Program-made: the position numbers and the translations under genes
Assembly: GCF_031178445.1 (NCBI RefSeq)
Contig: NZ_JAPSIY010000002.1
Span: forward strand, 310,001-374,000
Source: Microbacterium sp.
GTDB lineage: Bacteria > Actinomycetota > Actinomycetes > Actinomycetales > Microbacteriaceae
Length of the DNA stretch: 64,000 bases
Direction: 5' to 3'
In this document: piece after piece, positions 20,085 to 29,605 of the stretch
Position numbering within the stretch: the stretch's first letter is position 1
How the letters are laid out: each line of letters opens with the position of its first letter
The notes under the pieces: model-generated
What the model saw: only the letters and a program-made list of their open reading frames with translations
Database searches by the model: none
What the model was told of the DNA's origin: nothing

Positions 20085-21208
20085 GATCGCGCCCCACCGC
20101 GCTGCGTCGCGAGTTCCCCCAGCAGCTGCAGGTATCGCTCAGCCGTGGCGCGCCAGGTGAGGTGGATGACCGAATCCCGGCACGCCTGCCGCCACTGCGC
20201 CACCTCGGTGGCGGCGACCGACTCGAGGCGATCGGCTATCTGGCGCGGCTCAGGATCGACCAGGTAGCCGTTGTGGCCGTCGACGATCACCTCTGGCGCA
20301 ACCCCCACCCGAGTCGCGATCACCGGTATGCCGGAGGCCAACGCCTCGGTGATGACGAGACCGTACGACTCATAGGCGCTGGGGAAGGCGAACATGTCGG
20401 CGGCTGCGAACCAGGGCGCCAGGTCGACCTGCGGACCCGCGAACAGCACCCGCTCTGCCACGCCGCGGTCGATTGCGCGCGCCGTCATGCGATTGACGGC
20501 GGAGCGATAGCCGCCGACGACCAGCAGCATCACGGTGGGGGCGTCGACGAGGGCGTCGATCAGCAGCGCCACTCCCTTGCGATCGAGCTCGTGACCGATG
20601 AACAACGCGACCCGATGCTCCTCGTCCAAGGCGAGCCTGGCGCGAGCGGCCTCCCGCTCCACCGGAGTGGGCGGACGGTGCTCCTCGAGGTCCACCCCGT
20701 GCCCGATCACGTGCACGGGCGGGCGCACCCGGCCGTAGGTACGGCGCAGTACTTCGACTTCGCTGTCACACAACGCGACCACAGCGCGGTGCGTGCGGCC
20801 GCGATAGCGGTACCGGTCACGAAGATACGTGAAGACGTGCAGCGGGTTGCGCAGCATCCGCCACAGCATGTGACCGCGCGCCCGCATGGTCTCTGAGACG
20901 ACGCCATGGTTCACGTACACGTCGCCGGCTAGCGCGGCGTTGTGGCAGATCGACACGGCAGACGGATGCTGCGCGAGATGGCGGCGCGCGCGCATCCCGC
21001 CCCGCAGGCTGAAGGAGACCGCAGTGACCAGCCGTCTGAGACGCTGGGCCGTCAGCGAGCGCGGCACCGGATGGCGGCGCCCCAGATCGCCCTCGGTGAG
21101 CGTCTCGGCGGTGTGGCCCATCTCGACGAACTGTCGGTGCAGGTGCCAGGCCACCCCCGAGATACCGCCCCCGCGCCCCATCGTCGGCACGATCTGCACG
21201 ATGTGCAT
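20081..21208 (-). CDS. Glycosyltransferase GT4-like
   Basis: Start MHIVQIVPTMGRGGGISGVAWHL; 'ALFIGHELDRKGVALLIDAL', 'FAFPSAYESYGLVITEALASGIPVIATRVG'. Confidence 0.87.
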   Translation of the reverse strand: MHIVQIVPTMGRGGGISGVAWHLHRQFVEMGHTAETLTEGDLGRRHPVPRSLTAQRLRRLVTAVSFSLRGGMRARRHLAQHPSAVSICHNAALAGDVYVNHGVVSETMRARGHMLWRMLRNPLHVFTYLRDRYRYRGRTHRAVVALCDSEVEVLRRTYGRVRPPVHVIGHGVDLEEHRPPTPVEREAARARLALDEEHRVALFIGHELDRKGVALLIDALVDAPTVMLLVVGGYRSAVNRMTARAIDRGVAERVLFAGPQVDLAPWFAAADMFAFPSAYESYGLVITEALASGIPVIATRVGVAPEVIVDGHNGYLVDPEPRQIADRLESVAATEVAQWRQACRDSVIHLTWRATAERYLQLLGELATQRGGARS

Positions 21209-23169
21209 CAGCCGGCCCCTCGGAAGCGCTTCTCCACTCGCACCGGGCCCAGCCGGTAGAGAGCAGCGCGGCGACGGGCCGCCGTGCCCCGTTCGCCGGG
21301 CAGCATCAGGGAGCGCGCCGTCGCGCCGAGCGCTGCCGCCAGCCGGGCGCTCTGCCAACCCACCGCACCGAAGTGCTTGCGCATGTAACGCTCCTGCGAC
21401 GCGTGGAAATGCGCCTCGCGCCGGCGCGGATCGGTGCTCGTGCCGCCCGCCAGATGCACGGCGTGCACCTCGGGAACGGCCCGATGCCGCCAGCCCAGCA
21501 GGTGCGCGCGGTATGCCCAGTCGGTCTCCTCCGCGTACAGGAAGAAGCGCTCGTCGAATCCGCCCACCTGCTCAAGGGCCTCGGCACGCAGCAGCAGCAC
21601 CGACCCGATCACGAACTGCGGACCGCCGGTCAGCCGTCCCAGACCGACCGCCTCCAGCCAGCTGCGGTGCGGCGCCGGGAACGGCCAGGAGACCCGCGCC
21701 GCATGGCCGGTGTCGTCGACCTGGGCGGGGCCGACGCTCGCGAGATCCGGTTCGGCCCGCAGCGCACTGTGCAGGTGATCGATGCCCGCAGGAGAGATCT
21801 CGGCGTCGGGGTTCAGCAGCAGCACGTCGCCGCCCGGTACCAGGCGGTCGCTGAGCGCCAGGTTCACCGCGGCGCCGAAACCGAGGTTCGCGCCGGCGTC
21901 GCGGTAGCGCACTCCGAGCTCCGCGCACAGGGCTGCGATCTCGGGCAGGGAGGAGTTGTCTATGACTGTGACGGGCAGGTCTGCAACCGGCGCCAGGGCG
22001 CGTCGCAGCATCCCGACCGCTCCGTACGCCACGACGATGACCTCGATCCCTGTGCGGGGCGATCCGGGCGCACGCGCGACCGAGGCGTAGAGCGAGCGGT
22101 AGGCGTCGGCGACCGCCTCCCAGGAACACTGCCGCGCCCGAGCCAGGCCGGCGGCCACCAGCTCCGCTCGGCGGGGTCCGGCGGCCTGCTGCACCGCATC
22201 CGCGAGCGCCTGAGCGTCGCCGGCGGGCACGACGATGCCCGCACCCCCGACCACGTCGGGGAGGGCCCCGGCATCGCTCGAGACCACAGGAATGCCGGCC
22301 GCCATGGCCTCGACCGCCACGCGGCCGAACTGCTCTGTCCATCGGTTCGTGGGGATCGAGGGCACGGCGAGCACATCGATCGTCCGGTAGTAGCCGGCGA
22401 CGTCGTCGGGCGGGATCGCCCCGAGCAGGTCGACTCGCCCCGTGAGCCCGCGCGATCCGATCAGGGTCGGCAGCTCGGCGGCCAGTGGGCCAGCACCTGC
22501 GATCCGGGCACGCAGGTGCGGGCTCGCCCGCAGGGCGTCGAGCAGCGTGAGCACGCCCTTCTCCGGAACGAGCCGTCCGAGCAGCCCCACGACGGCGGCA
22601 TCCGCGCGGGATCCGTCCTCTACGGGCGGCGAGGTCGCGGCGCCGGCATGGGAGATCGGATCGACGCCGAGCGGGATCACCCGCGCCTTCCCCGGGAAGC
22701 CCTTCTCGGTCGCGATGCGCGCGGCCTCGCTGTTGCACGCAGAGATCCCCGCCGCGCTGCGCAGCGCCCAGCGCTCCAGCCAGCGGAACGGCACGGGGTA
22801 GCGCTTGTCGAGGTTCTGCGCGGTGTACAGCACGACGGGTGCGGGGTTGCGCCGCAGCGCGCGCATCAGCAGCACCTGCGCAGTGCTCAGCGCGAACGGC
22901 TCCTCATGCACGTCGATGACGTCCCATCGCTCGCCGAGCGCCCTCCACAGTGGCCGAGGTGCGTAGACGAACAGGGCCGGATGCCGCCCGAAGGCGCGGG
23001 CCGGTCGAACCTGCTCCTCGGGAGCGGCGTCGAGCTCCGCCCAGGCACCGCCTGCGTGCCAGCGCGGCGCCGTGATCAGCGTGACGTCATCGCCCGCGGC
23101 GCGCAGCGCGCGTTCGCGGCCGCGCCACGCGGCGATCGCGGCGCTGTGCGAGATACGCAGCACGCGCAC
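21208..23169 (-). CDS. Two-domain glycosyltransferase (GT4-like N-terminal + GT2-like C-terminal)
   Basis: N-terminal 'VGLLGRLVPEKGVLTLLDAL...VEAMAAGIPVVSSDAGALPDVV'; C-terminal 'IEVIVVAYGAVGMLRRAL...VTVIDNSS...LLLNPDAEISP...VGGFDERFFLYAEETDWAYRAHLLG' rhamnosyltransferase-like GT2. Confidence 0.87.
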   Translation of the reverse strand: MRVLRISHSAAIAAWRGRERALRAAGDDVTLITAPRWHAGGAWAELDAAPEEQVRPARAFGRHPALFVYAPRPLWRALGERWDVIDVHEEPFALSTAQVLLMRALRRNPAPVVLYTAQNLDKRYPVPFRWLERWALRSAAGISACNSEAARIATEKGFPGKARVIPLGVDPISHAGAATSPPVEDGSRADAAVVGLLGRLVPEKGVLTLLDALRASPHLRARIAGAGPLAAELPTLIGSRGLTGRVDLLGAIPPDDVAGYYRTIDVLAVPSIPTNRWTEQFGRVAVEAMAAGIPVVSSDAGALPDVVGGAGIVVPAGDAQALADAVQQAAGPRRAELVAAGLARARQCSWEAVADAYRSLYASVARAPGSPRTGIEVIVVAYGAVGMLRRALAPVADLPVTVIDNSSLPEIAALCAELGVRYRDAGANLGFGAAVNLALSDRLVPGGDVLLLNPDAEISPAGIDHLHSALRAEPDLASVGPAQVDDTGHAARVSWPFPAPHRSWLEAVGLGRLTGGPQFVIGSVLLLRAEALEQVGGFDERFFLYAEETDWAYRAHLLGWRHRAVPEVHAVHLAGGTSTDPRRREAHFHASQERYMRKHFGAVGWQSARLAAALGATARSLMLPGERGTAARRRAALYRLGPVRVEKRFRGAG

Positions 23170-23267
23170 AAGGCCTCCCCAGGGTTATGCTGTCTGCAGC
23201 AACCATATCCGCCGCGGAAGTCACTGGGGAGTGCTCCGCGGGGAACGATTCTGGGGATCGATGGGGG

Positions 23268-24455
23268 ATGGGAAGCGTATTCACTGGGGACCCACGGCCG
23301 CGCATCGTGCACCTCGACCACACGACGGTCAGGGGCGGCGCGGAACTGGCACTCGTGCGCCTGCTTTCAGCGCGCACCGACTGGCGTGCGGAGGTGCTGC
23401 TGCCCGCATCCGATCCGGACGACGTCTTCGCACTGCTGCCCGCAGACGTCCCCCGGCTCTTCGCCGGCGTGCGCCAGCTGGCCGGTGGGAGCGGAACGTC
23501 GCCCGTGCGGCTCCTCGGCCTCGGTGCGAGACTGACCGCGCAGGCCGCCGCCACCCGGTGGCACCGTGCTGTGCTCCGCAGCGACCTCGTCGTGGCGAAC
23601 AGCACCCGTGCAGCCGCATACGGAGCCCTCGCCGTGCGGGCGTCGGCCCGCCCGTTCGTCGTGCACATCCGCGACATGGTCGACCTTCAGAGCCTCGGCG
23701 CCTTCGGGTACCGGCTGATGACCAGGCTCATCCTGCCCAGAGCCGATGGTGTCGTGGCCAACTCGCGCATCACGCTCGAGAGCGCCCGCCCGTTCGTTCG
23801 CGAGGATGCGGTCGCGGTCAGCATCCCCAGTGCCGCCGGCATCCGCACCGGCGTCGCAGCGAAGCGAGTCGACGGTCCGCTTCGCATCGGGATGCTCGCC
23901 CGCATCGACCCCTGGAAGGGTCAGCGCGAGCTCCTCGAAGCCTTCGCGCTCGCCTTCCCCGATGGTGACGCGCAGCTCGAGCTCGTCGGCGGTGCTCCGT
24001 TCGAGCATGAGGACTTCGCAGGCGCACTGCGACGCCGTGCGACGGAACTGGGCGTCGCCGCGCGCGTGCACCTGCCCGGCCACGTCGACGACACCGCCGC
24101 GCGCATCGCGACGTGGGACATCGCCGTGCAGTACTCCACGCGGCCGGAGCCGCTCGGGCAGAACGTGCTGCAGTATCTCGCGGGTGGCGCGGCGACGGTG
24201 GTCGCGGACGAGGGCGGGCCGACCGAATGGGTCGACGACGGACGGAACGGCCTGCGGGTGCCCCCACGCAGCATCCCGCAGCTCGCCGAGGCACTGCGGC
24301 GGCTGGACGCCGACCCTGACCTGCGCTCACGGCTGTCGGCTCTAGCCCTGCGTACGCCGGGACTGATGGACGACGACGCCGTCGCACGAGCGCACGGCGA
24401 GGCATACGGAGAGGTGCTCACCCGCCGGAGACAGAGCGCGAAAGCCCTAAGCTGA
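23268..24455 (+). CDS. Glycosyltransferase GT4-like
   Basis: 'IVHLDHTTVRGGAELALVRLL', 'IGMLARIDPWKGQRELLEAF', 'QNVLQYLAGGAATVVADEGGPTEWV'. Confidence 0.83.
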   Translation: MGSVFTGDPRPRIVHLDHTTVRGGAELALVRLLSARTDWRAEVLLPASDPDDVFALLPADVPRLFAGVRQLAGGSGTSPVRLLGLGARLTAQAAATRWHRAVLRSDLVVANSTRAAAYGALAVRASARPFVVHIRDMVDLQSLGAFGYRLMTRLILPRADGVVANSRITLESARPFVREDAVAVSIPSAAGIRTGVAAKRVDGPLRIGMLARIDPWKGQRELLEAFALAFPDGDAQLELVGGAPFEHEDFAGALRRRATELGVAARVHLPGHVDDTAARIATWDIAVQYSTRPEPLGQNVLQYLAGGAATVVADEGGPTEWVDDGRNGLRVPPRSIPQLAEALRRLDADPDLRSRLSALALRTPGLMDDDAVARAHGEAYGEVLTRRRQSAKALS

Positions 24456-24459
24456 CGCC

Positions 24460-25320
24460 GTGGGAGCCATCAAGGAGACGCCGATCCCGCTGGCGGTGCG
24501 GATCGAGCTGTGCCGCGCGGGCGTGCAGGTGATCGCCGACCGGCTCGGCATCCGGATGCTGCACATCAAGGGCACCACCGTCGACCGATCGATCCGCCCC
24601 AAGACACGCAACGGCAGCGACGTCGACATCATCGTGGATCCGGCAGCGGTGGGCATTCTGCACGAAGCACTGCTGGCGCACGACTGGCAGGTGTACAGCT
24701 CCTTCGAAGACGGCTCGCCGTTCGGCCACGCCCAGACGTACTGGAACAGCGACTGGGGCTACATCGACCTGCACCGCCGGTTCCCCGGCATCGGGCTCGC
24801 CGACGACAGCGCCTTCGAATTGCTGTGGGATCAGCACTCGACCGTGGTCGCGGCAGGGCGCGAGATCGCCGTGCCCTCCGTCACCGCACAAGCGGCGCTG
24901 TACGTGCTCAACGCGGCACGCGGCAGCACGAACGACCGGGCAGAGGCGCATCGTTTCCATCGCGCGCTGGCCGTCGATGAGCGCCTCAGACTGGACCTGC
25001 TGATCGACCGTCTGGACGCAGTGGTGGCCGCTGCCGTCGTCTCAGGGGAGTTGCAGCGGCACCGGCGGCGCGCTGAGTATCTGCTCTGGAAGACGGTCTC
25101 CGAGGGAGGGACCCGCACCCAGGAATGGTGGGGGAGGGTGCGCGCCGCGCGCTCGTGGCGTGAGGCGCTGCACATCATGATGCGGGCTCCGCGGGTGAAC
25201 CGCAGCAGGCTCGCGCACCAGCTCGGACATGCTCCTACTCGCCTCGACGTGTTCCGCGCCGCGATGACGCGGGCGCGCGTCGCGGTCGGGGAACTGCTGC
25301 CGCGAAGGAGCAGGGGATGA
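24460..25320 (+). CDS. Nucleotidyltransferase family protein (NTP_transf_5-like)
   Basis: 'GIRMLHIKGTTVDRSI...NGSDVDIIVDPAAVGILHEALLAHDW...WGYIDLHRRFPGIG' - nucleotidyltransferase-like DxD; paralog of 36167..37069. Confidence 0.72.
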   Translation: MGAIKETPIPLAVRIELCRAGVQVIADRLGIRMLHIKGTTVDRSIRPKTRNGSDVDIIVDPAAVGILHEALLAHDWQVYSSFEDGSPFGHAQTYWNSDWGYIDLHRRFPGIGLADDSAFELLWDQHSTVVAAGREIAVPSVTAQAALYVLNAARGSTNDRAEAHRFHRALAVDERLRLDLLIDRLDAVVAAAVVSGELQRHRRRAEYLLWKTVSEGGTRTQEWWGRVRAARSWREALHIMMRAPRVNRSRLAHQLGHAPTRLDVFRAAMTRARVAVGELLPRRSRG

Positions 25321-25535
25321 GCCGCCTCGTGCGGGCGGCGGACGTCGGCGCCGTCGACGACGGGTCCCGCATATACGCCGCTGTCCTGCCGGACGGGCCG
25401 ATCTTCGTGCTGGCCGACGATGCGGCCGAGGTCTGGCGGGCCGTCGAGCGGCGCGACGGCGACATCCCGGCAGCCGACGAGAACGTCGCGGCCCTCGTGC
25501 AGGCCGGGCTGCTCACACTCGAGGAGGACACCTGA
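25317..25535 (+). CDS. PqqD-like small protein
   Basis: 72 aa; 'YAAVLPDGPIFVLADDAAEVWRAVERRDGD...NVAALVQAGLLTLEED' follows the PqqD layout; overlaps upstream and downstream genes by ATGA-type junctions. Confidence 0.6.
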   Translation: MSRLVRAADVGAVDDGSRIYAAVLPDGPIFVLADDAAEVWRAVERRDGDIPAADENVAALVQAGLLTLEEDT

Positions 25536-26530
25536 TGCCCATGGCACTGACCATCACCCCCGCACTGATCGTCGCGGCCGTCCTGCTCGTCAGCGGAGTG
25601 GCCAAGCTGCGCACACCCGACGACGAGGCGGGGTGGACCGAACTGGGAGTTCCGGCAGCGCTGAGGCGTGGCTGGCTGATGCGGCTGCATCCGTTCGCCG
25701 AGATCGCGCTCGCCCTGGCGCTTGCACTGCTCGGCGGCGTCCTCGGCGTCCTCGCCGCCGTCGCCGCAACCCTGCTCTTCGCGGTGTACCTCGTGATGAT
25801 CTGGCGCGCCAGGAAGCAAACACCCGATGCCTCCTGCGCATGCTTCGGCGAGCGCAAGCCCATCACGGTGCGCACGCTGCTGCGCAACGGATGGCTGGTG
25901 CTGCTGTCGGGTCTGGCAGCGGCCACGATCGGCGTGAGCCCGCTCTTGGGCGGTGTTGTCGCTCTCGCCCTGCCGAATTGGAGCTGGCTGCTCGCGCTCG
26001 CCGCCGTCGCAGTGACGTTCGTGCTGGTGCATCAGCCCGCTCCGTCGGCATCCTCGCCGGACGACACGTCAGTGCCCGCACCGACGGCCGCGGATGATCT
26101 CGACGACTACATCCGCACTCGCACGCCGGCCGTGCCGGTTCAGCTCGGCGACGGCACCACCGTCAACCTGCGCACCCTCTCTGCGCGTGCGCCGATCCTG
26201 ATCCTCGCGGTCTCGGAGACGTGCGGTTCGTGCACGCCCGTGATCGAGAGTGCCGAGCATTGGCGGACCCTGCTTCCGGAGGTCTCCGTGCGGCTCCTGC
26301 TGCGTGCGACGCCTGAGCAGAGCACACTGACGAGCAGCGTGGAGCCGCAGACCCTGCATGATCCGCAAGGGTACGTGCGTGACTCGATCGCCGAGTGGCC
26401 CACACCCACAGCCGTGCTGCTGGGTGCCGACGGGCTTCTTGCCGGGGGGCCCGTCAGCGGCCACCCTGACATCCAGGAGTTCGTCGCCGACATCTACGAG
26501 TCCTTGCACGGCGTCCGGCCGCCCGTCTGA
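25535..26530 (+). CDS. MauE/DoxX-like membrane protein fused to thioredoxin-like (TlpA-type) domain
   Basis: 'LLVSGVAKLRTPDDEAGWTELGVP...HPFAEIALALAL...CACFGERKPIT' MauE-like; C-terminal 'ILAVSETCGSCTPVIESAEHW...TPTAVLLGADGLLAGGPVSG' redoxin with CGSC. Confidence 0.75.
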   Translation: MPMALTITPALIVAAVLLVSGVAKLRTPDDEAGWTELGVPAALRRGWLMRLHPFAEIALALALALLGGVLGVLAAVAATLLFAVYLVMIWRARKQTPDASCACFGERKPITVRTLLRNGWLVLLSGLAAATIGVSPLLGGVVALALPNWSWLLALAAVAVTFVLVHQPAPSASSPDDTSVPAPTAADDLDDYIRTRTPAVPVQLGDGTTVNLRTLSARAPILILAVSETCGSCTPVIESAEHWRTLLPEVSVRLLLRATPEQSTLTSSVEPQTLHDPQGYVRDSIAEWPTPTAVLLGADGLLAGGPVSGHPDIQEFVADIYESLHGVRPPV

Positions 26531-26566
26531 CCGCCACCGGATCGAGGGCGGGTCGCGACCGTCGTA

Positions 26567-26640
26567 CCACCATCGAACCGGCGCGCCACCATCGAACCGA
26601 CGTCGGTTGCTTGGTGGGGTGCGGGTTGCTTGGTGGCGCG
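26567..26640. repeat. 74-bp composite repeat, copy 1 (left of AbiEi-like gene)
   Basis: (CCACCATCGAACC)x2 followed by (GGTTGCTTGGTGG)x2; about 70/74 identical with 27788..27861, same orientation. Confidence 0.9.
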
Positions 26641-26734
26641 CGTTCCCTTCCACAGGCTTAGGGATTCGCGGCGGGATCCATCCGAGACTGTGGACAACGC
26701 GTCATGGGCGCTCCGGTAGGGGCAACGTGGACGG

Positions 26735-27769
26735 ATGGGGTCGAATCCACAGCCGCCGAAGCGCGCGATCACGCTGGCGGACGCCGAACGGATGCTGCGC
26801 TCGGCGGGCGATCTGCTTGCAGCAGGGGCGACGGAGCGCCGCATCCGTCAACGCGTGGCTGAAGGCGTTCTGGTGCGGATACGTCGCGGGCACTATGCGA
26901 CGGCCGAGGACTGGCGGCGCCTCTGGCCGGAGGGACGCCACCTGATGCGGGTACTCGCGGTCTGCCGAGACGCGGCGACTGCGCCAGTGCTCTCTCACGT
27001 CTCCGCCGCCGTGGTGCATGGGTTTCCGCTGTATCGGCTGGCTCCGACTCGCGTTCATGTGACCGTCCCGTCACCGTCGCATGCGGCGAGCGTCCCGGAT
27101 GTTCTGCGTCACGAACTTCCTCTCGACGACACCGATGTCGTGGAGATCGGCCCGTTTCGTCTGACCGGCTTGAACCGCACCGCGATCGACGTGGCGCGTA
27201 CCCTGCGGCTGGAGGCTGCGCAATCGATCGCGGATGCGGCGCTTCGGCGGGTGGCGGTCACGGGGCACCGACAGGATGCCGACGCCGCCGGCGTGTGGCG
27301 TGAAGATCTGCACTATCGCCTTGAGCGTCTGCGTGGACGTCCGGGCGTACGCCGGGCGCGCGATGTCGTGGATTTCGCCGACGGCCGGGCGCAGCTGCCC
27401 GGCGAGAGCGTGAGCCGATTGCGGCTGAGGAGGCTGGGGTTCCGCGAAGTGCAGCTGCAAGTCCCGGTGACGGGCCCGGGCGGGAACGAGTTCTTCATCG
27501 ACTTCGGACTCGACGAGATCGACGCCTACGGTGAGTTCGATGGAATGGGGAAGTATGTCGATCCCGTGCTCCGCGGCGACAAGCACATCGAGGAGACGGT
27601 GCTGAGCGAAAAGCGCCGGGCAGACTGGGTGCACGGCACGACCGGAAGACGGATGCTGCGCTGGGAGAGCGAGCACATCGCGACGGTCCATTCGTTCGCC
27701 GCGCGGCTCGCCGCGTTCGGCGTGCCTCTCACGTCGGACCTGCAGCTCGACCGTCGTCGGCTGCGCTGA
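26735..27769 (+). CDS. AbiEi-type antitoxin-like / DUF559-type endonuclease-like protein
   Basis: N-terminal wHTH-like 'LLAAGATERRIRQRVAEGVLVRIRRGHYAT' with 'VLSHVSAAVVHGFPLY'; C-terminal 'EFFIDFGLDEIDAYGEFDGMGKYV' nuclease-like pattern. Confidence 0.6.
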   Translation: MGSNPQPPKRAITLADAERMLRSAGDLLAAGATERRIRQRVAEGVLVRIRRGHYATAEDWRRLWPEGRHLMRVLAVCRDAATAPVLSHVSAAVVHGFPLYRLAPTRVHVTVPSPSHAASVPDVLRHELPLDDTDVVEIGPFRLTGLNRTAIDVARTLRLEAAQSIADAALRRVAVTGHRQDADAAGVWREDLHYRLERLRGRPGVRRARDVVDFADGRAQLPGESVSRLRLRRLGFREVQLQVPVTGPGGNEFFIDFGLDEIDAYGEFDGMGKYVDPVLRGDKHIEETVLSEKRRADWVHGTTGRRMLRWESEHIATVHSFAARLAAFGVPLTSDLQLDRRRLR

Positions 27770-27787
27770 GCGAAGAAAGCGCGCGTG

Positions 27788-27861
27788 CCACCATCGAACC
27801 GGCGCGCCACCATCGAAACCACGCCGGTTGCTTGGTGGGGCGCGGGTTGCTTGGTGGCGCG
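27788..27861. repeat. 74-bp composite repeat, copy 2 (right of AbiEi-like gene)
   Basis: Near-identical direct copy of 26567..26640 (4 mismatches by eye). Confidence 0.9.
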
Positions 27862-27899
27862 GGAACTGCAGTCGTCGTCGAGGACCGAGCGGCGGGACG

Positions 27900-29483
27900 T
27901 CAGTACGCGCCGCGGCCGCAGACCAGAGTGCGGAGGGTGCGCCAGAGGATGACCAGGTCACCGGTGAGCGACCAGTTCTCGACGTAGTAGAGGTCGAGTC
28001 GCACGCTGTCCTCCCAGGAGAGGTCGGAGCGGCCGCTGACCTGCCAGAGACCGGTTATTCCGGGCTTGACCAGCAGGCGACGCTGATCCCAGTCCTCGTA
28101 GTTCTCGACCTCGCTGAGCAACGGCGGGCGCGGGCCCACCAGCGACATATCGCCTCGCAGCACGTTCCACAGCTGAGGCAGTTCGTCCAGGCTGTGGCGG
28201 CGCAGGAAAGCGCCGATGCGTGTGACCCGCGGGTCACGACGCATCTTGAACAGCATCCCGTTGCCGTCGGAGAACTCGAGCAGGCCTTCGAGCATGTGCT
28301 CGGCGCCAGGCACCATCGACCGGAACTTCACCAGCCGGAACCGCCGTCCGTCCAATCCGATGCGTTCCTGGACGAAGAGCGCGGGACCGCCATCGGTACG
28401 CACGAGCACCGCGATCAGTGCCATCAGCGGCAGGAGAAGTAGGAGAGCGATCGCGGATGCTGAGATGTCGAAGGCGCGCTTGGTCGCGTACCGGATGCCG
28501 GTGAACTCGGTATAGTCCACATGGATGAGCGACAGACCCGCGACGGGCCGCGCGTGGATGCGCGGCCCGGCGATGTCGGTGAGCGCCGCGGCGACGATGA
28601 GGTCGATGCTTCGCGACTGCAGCTCCCAGCCGAACTGCCTCAGTCGAGGGGGAGAGATCAGATCGGAGCCGCTGTACACGACGGCGTCGGCACGGGCCGA
28701 CTCGATGGCCGGAAGCAGGGCGTCGAGGTCCCCGAGCACGGGAACGCCGGGAAGCAGCGTGCCCGAACCACGCTCGGTCACCGCACCGACGATCTGGTAG
28801 CCGACGGTGAGATCGCGCTGCACCTCACGGGCGATGTGCTGAGATTTCCCGTGCTCGCCCACCAGCACGACGCGGGTGAGGAAGCGGCCCTGAGCGCGTT
28901 GCGCCCTGAGCCAGCCGCGCCACAGCCACCGGCCGGCGATGAGAAGGACCACCCCCGCGGGCAGCGCGAGCAGCAGGTATGCCCGTGCGACTTCGATGTG
29001 CAGGAGGAATGCGGCGATCGTGAGGACCCCGAATACGCGGATGCTGGCATCGGCGATCCGACGGTACTCCTGCGTACCCGTTCCCACCGTCTTGGCGTCG
29101 CGTGTGCCGTAGCCGTGCAGCGCCAGAAGCCACGCGATCGCGAAGATCACCGAGACGAAGGTGTATCCGAGCGTGAAGCTGTCGCCGCTGAATCCCGGGA
29201 TGAACAGGCTCGCCCTGTCCTGCCCGAAGCGAAGCAGCTGCGCGCCGAATACGGCGGCGACGACGATCGCCACATCCGTGAAGAAGAGTCGTCGGCGGTA
29301 GGACGCGTGCCAGTCGTGCTCGATCGGAGCCGCGGTTGGCGCGGGCAACGCACGAAGTCGTCCATGACGGTTCAGTCGAGCGTTCCCCAGCGGCACGCCC
29401 AACGGTTCGGATACAACCACAACCCCTCCCCAGAGGATTGGTTCGAGACCTGTGTCGTGGTTGCGACCACGTTCACAGATCAC
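27900..29483 (-). CDS. Exopolysaccharide polyprenyl-glycosylphosphotransferase (priming sugar transferase)
   Basis: C-terminal 'KRAFDISASAIALLLLLPLMALIAVLV...FVQERIGLDGRRFRLVKFRSMV...RHSLDELPQLWNVLRGDMSLVGPRPP' bacterial sugar transferase; N-terminal TM block; real start may be internal. Confidence 0.92.
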   Translation of the reverse strand: MICERGRNHDTGLEPILWGGVVVVSEPLGVPLGNARLNRHGRLRALPAPTAAPIEHDWHASYRRRLFFTDVAIVVAAVFGAQLLRFGQDRASLFIPGFSGDSFTLGYTFVSVIFAIAWLLALHGYGTRDAKTVGTGTQEYRRIADASIRVFGVLTIAAFLLHIEVARAYLLLALPAGVVLLIAGRWLWRGWLRAQRAQGRFLTRVVLVGEHGKSQHIAREVQRDLTVGYQIVGAVTERGSGTLLPGVPVLGDLDALLPAIESARADAVVYSGSDLISPPRLRQFGWELQSRSIDLIVAAALTDIAGPRIHARPVAGLSLIHVDYTEFTGIRYATKRAFDISASAIALLLLLPLMALIAVLVRTDGGPALFVQERIGLDGRRFRLVKFRSMVPGAEHMLEGLLEFSDGNGMLFKMRRDPRVTRIGAFLRRHSLDELPQLWNVLRGDMSLVGPRPPLLSEVENYEDWDQRRLLVKPGITGLWQVSGRSDLSWEDSVRLDLYYVENWSLTGDLVILWRTLRTLVCGRGAY

Positions 29484-29605
29484 TCGCCACTGCCCCAGCA
29501 GCGGCGACCTCCCCTCCCACAGGGGAGCCCCACCCGAATTGTAGGCCGATCAGCTCGAGATGGATAGTCCTCGATCAGGATGGGCCGCTTCGCGTTCGTA
29601 TGGAG

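Noticed and set aside
19048-20097. N-terminal extension of the 17950..20097 - strand ORF
   Set aside because: Arg-rich out-of-frame read of the neighbouring glycosyltransferase; the real start is MSDLVV at 19047
26567-27861. Direct repeats considered as insertion-sequence ends
   Set aside because: No transposase between them and repeats are direct rather than terminal inverted; kept only as a repeat-flanked cassette
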